Assembly (NCBI GenBank): GCA_003454835.1
Contig: DMTA01000082.1
Location: 513-11,417, forward strand
Direction: 5' to 3'
DNA from: Achromobacter sp.
Lineage (GTDB): Bacteria > Pseudomonadota > Gammaproteobacteria > Burkholderiales > Burkholderiaceae_B
Length of the DNA: 10,905 bases
Position 1 is the first letter of the stretch. Each line of letters opens with the position of its first letter. The translations under genes were made by a program, and so were the position numbers. Positions 6,167 to 10,905 of the stretch are shown piece by piece. The notes below the pieces were generated by a model, which saw only the letters and a list, made by a program, of their open reading frames with translations, was not told the DNA's origin and did not search any database.

Positions 6167-8315
6167 GAAGGCCGCCCGGGATTGGCGCGCTGATGCCCGC
6201 GCCGCGCACGACGATCCGCTGCTCGATTGCCTGGTGGAAATCACCCGCCTGCATGGCGTGACGGCCACCGCGCAAGCCTTGTCCTCGGGCCTGCCCCTCG
6301 AAGAACACCGCCTCACGCCCGCATTGCTGCCTCGCGCGGCCGCGCGGGCGCAGCTGTCGGCACGCGTGGTCAAGCGCACGCTGGATGACATCTCGCAGGA
6401 CCTCCTGCCGGCCATCCTGCTGCTCAAGGGTGAGCGCGCGTGCCTGCTGCTCAAGAAGGACGGCGGCAAATTCGTGGTCAGCCACCCCGAACTGGGCGGC
6501 AGCTCCTTCGAAATGGATCCGGCCGAACTGGCCGAGCAGTACAGCGGGCTGGTGTGCTTCGTCCGCCCGCAATTCCGCTTCGACGCCCGCGCCCCGGAAG
6601 TCGCCAAAGTGCGCGAGCGCCACTGGTTCTGGGCCGCCATCATGGAGAACCGCCGGCTGTACCGCGACGCCCTCGTCGCGGCGCTGCTGATCAACGTGTT
6701 CGCCATGGCGATGCCGCTCTTCACCATGAACGTGTACGACCGCGTGGTGCCGAACAACGCCGTCGAGACGCTGTGGGTGCTGGCCATCGGCATCACGCTG
6801 GTGGTGATCTTCAACATGATCCTGAGCACCGCGCGGTCCCACGTGGTGGACAGCGCCAGCAAACGGGTCGACGTGCGCCTTTCCGCGCAGATCATGGAAC
6901 GCGTGCTGGACCTGCGCCTGGAAGGCCGCCCGGTCTCGGTCGGCTCTTTTGCCGCCAACCTGCGCTCGTTCGAATCCATCCGCGACTTCATCGCCTCGGC
7001 CACTATCACCACGCTGGTCGACCTGCCCTTCATCCTGCTGTTCCTGGCCGCCCTGGCCTGGATTTCGCCGTGGATGATCCTGCCGCCGCTGGTCGCGATC
7101 GTACTGATCCTGCTGGTGTCGCTGGCCGCGCAGGCGCGCATGGAAGCGCTGACGATGGCTTCGTTCCAGGCTTCGTCACAACGCAACGCCACGCTGGTCG
7201 AAGCGCTGACCGGCCTGGAGGCCGTCAAGACGCTGAACGCCCAGGGCGCGATCCAGCGCAACTGGGAGCGCGCCACCGAATTCATCGCGCAGACGGGCGG
7301 CAAACTCAAGCTGATCTCCTCCTCCACGGTGGGCTTCGTGCAGGCGGTGCAGCAGCTTGTCTCGATTTCCGTCGTGATCATCGGCGTGTATCTGGCCCAG
7401 GAATCGGCGCTGTCGATGGGCGGCATCATTGCCGCCTCCATGATCGCCGGCCGCTGCCTCGCGCCACTGGGCCAGGTCGCGGGCCTGCTGATGCAGTACC
7501 AGAACGCGCGCACGTCGCTCGGTTCCATCGACAACTACATGAAGATGCCGATCGAGCGTCCGGCCGAAGCCGAGTTCCTGCATCGCCCCGTGTTCCACGG
7601 CGGCCTGGAATTCCGCGACGTGACCTTCGCCTATCCCGGCAGCACGCAGCCCGTGCTCAAGAAGGTGTCGTTCAAGCTCAAGCCCGGCGAGAAGGTCGGC
7701 ATCATCGGCCGCATCGGCTCGGGCAAGACGACGCTCGAAAAGCTGGCGCTGTCTCTGTACCAGCCCACCGAAGGCGCCGTGCTGCTGGACGGCGTGGACG
7801 TGCGTCAGATCGACCCGGCCGACGTGCGCCGGGCCATCGGTCACGTTCCGCAGGATCCCCTGCTGTTTTACGGCAGCCTCAAGCACAACCTGGCGATGGG
7901 CGCGCCCTACGCCGACGACGCCAGCATCCTGGCGGCGGCCAACATGGCCGGCGTGACCGAGTTCGCCAACCTGCACCCCAATGGTTTCGACATGATCATC
8001 GGCGAGCGCGGCGAATCGCTCTCCGGCGGCCAGCGCCAGTCGGTGGCCGTGGCCCGCGCGCTGATCAACGATCCGCCGATCCTGCTGCTGGACGAGCCCA
8101 GCAGCAACATGGACCACCAGAGCGAAGCCCAGCTTCGCAAGCGTCTGGGTGAAGCCAGCGCGACCAAGACGATCCTGCTGGTGACGCACCGCACCGCGCT
8201 CCTTGAACTGGTCGACCGCCTGATCGTGATCGACAACGGCCATATCGTGGCCGACGGTCCGAAGGAACAAGTTGTCGAAGCCCTGCGTCAAGGACGCGTT
8301 GGACGCGGAAGCTGA
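6150..8315 (+). CDS. Type I secretion ABC transporter, permease/ATPase fusion (LapB-like)
   Basis: This inner-membrane exporter energises one-step secretion of the adhesin through adaptor and channel. The 721 residues have three parts. The N-terminal region (about 20-140) is a C39-peptidase-like domain: a Cys27 sits in the DPLLDC segment, but the catalytic His region reads PAILLLKGERACLLL with no His, so it is probably a substrate-docking rather than proteolytic domain. The membrane domain (about 165-450) has hydrophobic segments near 173-192, 207-225, 290-325 and 400-435. The ATPase domain (about 485-721) has Walker A GRIGSGKTT (520-528), Q-loop Gln568, signature LSGGQ (624-628), Walker B ILLLDEP (644-650) and H-loop His680, all intact. 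The ATG at 6150 is preferred to an ATG at 6141 and a GTG at 6108; any of these overlaps the 70-aa gene. The adaptor gene follows after 7 bp. Confidence 0.96.
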   Translation: MDKLSEKAARDWRADARAAHDDPLLDCLVEITRLHGVTATAQALSSGLPLEEHRLTPALLPRAAARAQLSARVVKRTLDDISQDLLPAILLLKGERACLLLKKDGGKFVVSHPELGGSSFEMDPAELAEQYSGLVCFVRPQFRFDARAPEVAKVRERHWFWAAIMENRRLYRDALVAALLINVFAMAMPLFTMNVYDRVVPNNAVETLWVLAIGITLVVIFNMILSTARSHVVDSASKRVDVRLSAQIMERVLDLRLEGRPVSVGSFAANLRSFESIRDFIASATITTLVDLPFILLFLAALAWISPWMILPPLVAIVLILLVSLAAQARMEALTMASFQASSQRNATLVEALTGLEAVKTLNAQGAIQRNWERATEFIAQTGGKLKLISSSTVGFVQAVQQLVSISVVIIGVYLAQESALSMGGIIAASMIAGRCLAPLGQVAGLLMQYQNARTSLGSIDNYMKMPIERPAEAEFLHRPVFHGGLEFRDVTFAYPGSTQPVLKKVSFKLKPGEKVGIIGRIGSGKTTLEKLALSLYQPTEGAVLLDGVDVRQIDPADVRRAIGHVPQDPLLFYGSLKHNLAMGAPYADDASILAAANMAGVTEFANLHPNGFDMIIGERGESLSGGQRQSVAVARALINDPPILLLDEPSSNMDHQSEAQLRKRLGEASATKTILLVTHRTALLELVDRLIVIDNGHIVADGPKEQVVEALRQGRVGRGS

Positions 8316-8322
8316 GAAGACC

Positions 8323-9744
8323 ATGCTGAACAATCCTGGAGCCCCCAAGCACGGTTTCTTTGGCAACCTGCTGCGCGCCCCGCGCAACCTTTTCGTCTTC
8401 TTCTTCGATCGCCTGCTGGACGGCGCCGAGAAAGGCAAGCCCGCCCAGCGGTCGGACTACATCGGCAACGCCGAATGGGTCATCCACGAGTCCCAGGCGC
8501 GCGGCTCGCGCATCCTGCTGTGGACCTCGCTGCTGGCCACGATGGGCCTGCTCATCTGGGCCGGCTTTGGCAGCATCGACGAAGTGGTCCGCGGCGAAGG
8601 CAAGGTCGTGCCTTCACGCCAGGTGCAGATCATCCAGAGCCTGGACGGCGGTATCGTCCAGGAAATCCTGGTGCGCCCCGGCCAGGAAGTCGAGGCCGGC
8701 GAAATTCTGCTGAAGATCGACTCCACCCGCTTTACCTCGTCGCTGGGGGAGAACAACGCGGAGTACCTGTCGCTCCTGGCTAAGTCGGCCCGCCTGAAGG
8801 CGCTGGCCACGGGCGAGCCCTTCGTCACACCCGAGGAAGTGCTCAAGCAGGCGCCCGGCCTGGGCGAGATGGAGCGCAACGCCTTCCAGGCACGCAACAC
8901 GGAGCTGAACGCGACCGTCAACGTGGCCCGCGAACAGCTCAAGCAACGCCAGGAAGACCTGCGCGAAACCATCGCCAAGCGCGACCAGGCCTCGGCAAGC
9001 TGCGGGCTGACTTCCCGCGAACTGCAGGTGACCCGTCCGCTGCTCAAGAGCGGCGCCGTGTCCGAGGTCGACCTTCTGCGTCTGCAACGCGATGTCGCCC
9101 GCTATTGCGGCGAGCAGAAAGGCGCCGAGGCGCAGATCGACCGCTTTCAGGCCTCCATCAAAGAAGCCGAGAGCAAGATCCAGGAAGCCGAACTGAACAT
9201 CCGCAACCAGGCCCGCAGCGAGCTCTCGGAAACCAACACCAAACTGGCGACGCTGCGCGAAGGCAAGGCCGCGCTGGTCGACCGCGTCAAGCTGGCCGAA
9301 GTGCGCGCCCCGGTGCGCGGCACCGTCAAGACGTTGTTCAACAACACGGTCGGCGGCGTGGTGCAGCCCGGCAAGGACATCATCGAGATCGTCCCCAAGG
9401 ACGACACACTGCTGCTTGAAGTGCGCATCCAGCCGCGCGACATCGGTTTCCTGCACGCGGACCAGAAGGCCGAGGTCAAGTTCACGGCCTACGACTTCGC
9501 GATCTACGGGGGGCTGGAAGGCCGCGTGGAACAGATCGGCGCGGACACTGTCACCGACGAGAAAGGCAATTCGTACTACGTCGTGCGCGTGCGCACGGAC
9601 CGCAGCACCGTTGGCGACAAGTTGTTGCCCATCATCCCTGGGATGGTGGCGGAGGTTCATATCCTGACAGGCAAGCGCACGGTGCTCCAGTACCTGCTCA
9701 AGCCCATTCTGCGGGCGAAGTCGAACGCCTTCACCGAACGTTAA
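8323..9744 (+). CDS. HlyD-family type I secretion periplasmic adaptor (LapC-like)
   Basis: The adaptor links the inner-membrane ABC exporter to the TolC-type channel. Its 473 residues have a cytoplasmic N-terminus, one membrane segment (about 62-82, RILLWTSLLATMGLLIWAGF), and the barrel/lipoyl segment beginning GEGKVVPSRQVQIIQSLDGG (91-110). A long coiled-coil hairpin follows (about 185-310, rich in Glu, Gln and Lys), then the returning lipoyl half RAPVRGTVKTL (328-338) and the C-terminal family signature PGMVAEVHILTGKRTVLQYLL (439-459). The ATG at 8323, 7 bp after the transporter stop, gives a sensible start with a GAGAAG just upstream; a TTG at 8272 inside the transporter gene would add 17 residues and is less likely. 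Length and domain order are normal for the family. It is probably co-transcribed and co-assembled with its two partners. Confidence 0.96.
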   Translation: MLNNPGAPKHGFFGNLLRAPRNLFVFFFDRLLDGAEKGKPAQRSDYIGNAEWVIHESQARGSRILLWTSLLATMGLLIWAGFGSIDEVVRGEGKVVPSRQVQIIQSLDGGIVQEILVRPGQEVEAGEILLKIDSTRFTSSLGENNAEYLSLLAKSARLKALATGEPFVTPEEVLKQAPGLGEMERNAFQARNTELNATVNVAREQLKQRQEDLRETIAKRDQASASCGLTSRELQVTRPLLKSGAVSEVDLLRLQRDVARYCGEQKGAEAQIDRFQASIKEAESKIQEAELNIRNQARSELSETNTKLATLREGKAALVDRVKLAEVRAPVRGTVKTLFNNTVGGVVQPGKDIIEIVPKDDTLLLEVRIQPRDIGFLHADQKAEVKFTAYDFAIYGGLEGRVEQIGADTVTDEKGNSYYVVRVRTDRSTVGDKLLPIIPGMVAEVHILTGKRTVLQYLLKPILRAKSNAFTER

Positions 9745-9763
9745 TGGAGAGCTTCAAGGCCTT

Positions 9764-10420
9764 ATGAAACCCATTCCCGTCTTGTTGATTACGCACGACG
9801 ACCTGCTCTGGCAGCACTGGCGCGCGCTTGACCCGGCGCGCTGGATGGCTGCCCGCGGGCGAGGCCTGGCGGATCTGCAACGCTGGCGAGAACAAGGCCG
9901 CATGCTGGCGGTGCTGGATGCCGACGTGCCCAAGCTCCCCTCCTGGCACGATCCAGCCTGGACGCCGACGCTGGCCGGCCTGCATGTCGTGGTCGCCAGC
10001 CCCAGCCCCAACGACGAGCAAGGCACGCAGGCGCTGGGCGCCGGCGCCCACGGTTACTGCCACAGCTATGCGCAGCCTGCCGCGATGGCGCAGGCCCTGG
10101 AAGTCGTCGCCTCCGGCGGCATCTGGATGGGACGCTCGCTGGTGTCCCGCCTGCTCAAGCTTGTCACCGAGCGCGCGCAGGATGCCCACGCCTGGGACGG
10201 CGGCCGCCTGACCGAGCGCGAAATCACCGTCGCGCGCTACGCCGCAAGCGGCCAGGCCAACGCCCAGATCGCCGAAGCGCTGGGCATCACCGAACGCACG
10301 GTCAAGGCGCATCTGTCAGCGGTTTTCGACAAGCTTGGCGTCACCGACCGCCTGCAGCTTGCGCTGCTGGTTCACGGCATTTCCGCGCCCACTGACGCGC
10401 GCAGCAAAATCACCGCGTAA
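9764..10420 (+). CDS. LuxR/NarL-type response regulator with atypical receiver domain
   Basis: A DNA-binding regulator of 218 residues. The C-terminal LuxR helix-turn-helix is clear: LTEREITVARYAASGQANAQ (149-168) followed by IAEALGITERTVKAHLSAVF (169-188) and DKLGVTDRLQLAL. The N-terminal 120 residues keep the receiver outline: a possible phospho-acceptor Asp52 four residues before Pro56, Ser79 where Thr/Ser is expected, and GAHGYCHSY (94-102). The normally conserved Lys of the GAxGYxxK motif is replaced (Ser101), and the usual Asp-Asp pair near the N-terminus reads His11-Asp12. Activation may therefore not follow normal phosphorylation. No histidine kinase gene is in the window. It starts 19 bp after the adaptor gene, probably in the same transcript, and ends 84 bp before the adhesin gene, which makes that gene or the operon a plausible target. 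Confidence 0.9.
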   Translation: MKPIPVLLITHDDLLWQHWRALDPARWMAARGRGLADLQRWREQGRMLAVLDADVPKLPSWHDPAWTPTLAGLHVVVASPSPNDEQGTQALGAGAHGYCHSYAQPAAMAQALEVVASGGIWMGRSLVSRLLKLVTERAQDAHAWDGGRLTEREITVARYAASGQANAQIAEALGITERTVKAHLSAVFDKLGVTDRLQLALLVHGISAPTDARSKITA

Positions 10421-10423
10421 ACC

Positions 10424-10437
10424 TGTCCTCAAGGACA
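10424..10437 (+). promoter_or_regulatory. Palindrome between regulator and adhesin genes
   Basis: TGTCCTCAAGGACA is a perfect 6-bp inverted repeat with a 2-base centre, starting 4 bp after the regulator stop. As RNA it gives a 5-bp stem with a TCAA loop and no T tract, so it is not a good terminator; as DNA it could be an operator for the adhesin gene. A second 4-bp stem (CGCC, GGCG) follows at about 10445-10455. No convincing promoter boxes are seen in the 84-bp gap. Confidence 0.3.
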
Positions 10438-10504
10438 ATATCCGCCGCCATCGGCGACCCGTAGTATCTGGCCATCTTGGATAACTCCCTGAAACGGAAC
10501 CAAC

Positions 10505-10905
10505 ATGGCCAACTCCTCTCCCGCAGTCGTCAATGAAATCTCCGGTCGCGCGTGGATACGCAATAGCGACGGTTCCCTGACCGAACTGCATCAAGGCAGC
10601 AAAGTCCCCGCCGGCAGCGACATCGTCACTGCCTCGGGCGCCACGGTTTCGCTTCAGGTCGAAAACGGCATGCCGATCGTCATCGGCGAAGGCCGCGAAG
10701 TCGCGGTCAACGGCGACATGACCGGCCCGCTGGCCGATCCGACGGAAGCCGCGGTCGCGCCGCCCTCGGGCACCGATTCCGACCGTCTGTTGGCCGCCCT
10801 GCAAGCCGGCCGCGACCCGTTCGATGAGTTGGATCCCACGGCCGCAGTCGTGGCCGGCGGCGGCGAAGCCGGCGGCAGCAGCTTCGTCCGCCTGGCCCGC
10901 ATCCT
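10505..10905 (+). CDS. LapA/BrtA-type giant adhesin, N-terminal retention module (cut by window edge)
   Basis: Only 133 residues are visible; the gene runs off the right edge. The N-terminus (MANSSPAVVNEISGRAWIRN) followed by a beta-rich stretch (about 8-70, with GSKVPAGSDIVTASGATVSL at 31-50) fits the retention module of LapA-type proteins. That module lodges in the outer-membrane channel and holds the secreted adhesin at the surface. Asp110-Pro-Thr-Ala113-Ala114 followed by VVAGGG matches the site cut by LapG-type proteases, and SSFVRLARI comes next, as in the family. There is no Sec signal peptide, as expected for a type I substrate whose export signal is C-terminal. Full proteins of this kind usually have thousands of residues with repeats and calcium-binding RTX motifs; none of that is visible here. 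The exporter genes just upstream support the call. Confidence 0.88.
   Translation, partial: MANSSPAVVNEISGRAWIRNSDGSLTELHQGSKVPAGSDIVTASGATVSLQVENGMPIVIGEGREVAVNGDMTGPLADPTEAAVAPPSGTDSDRLLAALQAGRDPFDELDPTAAVVAGGGEAGGSSFVRLARI
10841..10846 (+). other. Predicted LapG-type cleavage site (Ala113-Ala114)
   Basis: These two codons encode the Ala-Ala pair in the Asp-Pro-Thr-Ala-Ala context of the adhesin. In Pseudomonas LapA the periplasmic protease LapG cuts between the alanines of an equivalent site near residue 108, releasing the adhesin when cyclic-di-GMP falls. The position and context fit; cleavage here is inferred. Confidence 0.7.

Noticed and set aside
6440..8152. Plus-strand 570-codon frame inside the ABC transporter gene
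   Set aside because: Arg/Gly/Pro-rich out-of-frame shadow; the transporter frame has every ATPase motif intact.
10505..10905. Reading the last gene as an RTX hemolysin because of its type I exporter
   Set aside because: The N-terminus has a retention module and an Ala-Ala cleavage site, which hemolysins lack; no RTX repeats are visible in the window.
1..10905. CRISPR arrays, insertion sequences, tRNA or rRNA genes
   Set aside because: No regularly spaced repeats, transposase motifs, terminal inverted repeats or cloverleaf-like sequences were seen on either strand.

Overview
The window looks like chromosomal DNA from a high-GC betaproteobacterium of the Bordetella/Achromobacter group (Alcaligenaceae). 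This is inferred from the gene set, from the leuC-leuD-leuB-asd order typical of that group, and from codon use; no database search was possible. It has two divergent halves separated by a 530-bp non-coding, AT-rich region.

Left half (minus strand, read right to left): leuC (467 aa), leuD (216 aa) and leuB (358 aa) form a tight leucine-biosynthesis cluster with gaps of 23 and 29 bp. They encode both isopropylmalate isomerase subunits and isopropylmalate dehydrogenase. A GC-rich hairpin with a T-rich tail follows leuB. Beyond it, in the same orientation, is the first 138 codons of asd (aspartate-semialdehyde dehydrogenase), cut by the window edge just after its catalytic Cys. A bulged inverted repeat lies in the asd upstream region.

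Middle (3894-4423): no convincing gene. It holds a candidate leuC promoter on the minus strand, a candidate promoter with a perfect TATAAT box on the plus strand, several inverted repeats, and a concentric two-shell dyad at 4190-4253 that would lie at the start of a plus-strand leader.

Right half (plus strand): a type I secretion locus. In order it has a TolC-family outer-membrane channel (501 aa), an unrecognised 70-aa protein, a LapB-type ABC transporter with a degenerate C39-like domain (721 aa), an HlyD-family adaptor (473 aa), a LuxR/NarL-type regulator with an atypical receiver domain (218 aa), and the first 133 codons of a large exported protein. That N-terminus has the features of a LapA-type retention module, including an Asp-Pro-Thr-Ala-Ala stretch of the kind cut by LapG-type periplasmic proteases. 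The likely system is a cyclic-di-GMP-controlled, surface-retained biofilm adhesin like Pseudomonas LapA or Bordetella BrtA, with its dedicated exporter. The LapD and LapG counterparts are not in the window. The least explained parts are the 70-aa protein overlapping the transporter gene, the regulator placed between exporter and adhesin genes, and the dyad upstream of the channel gene.
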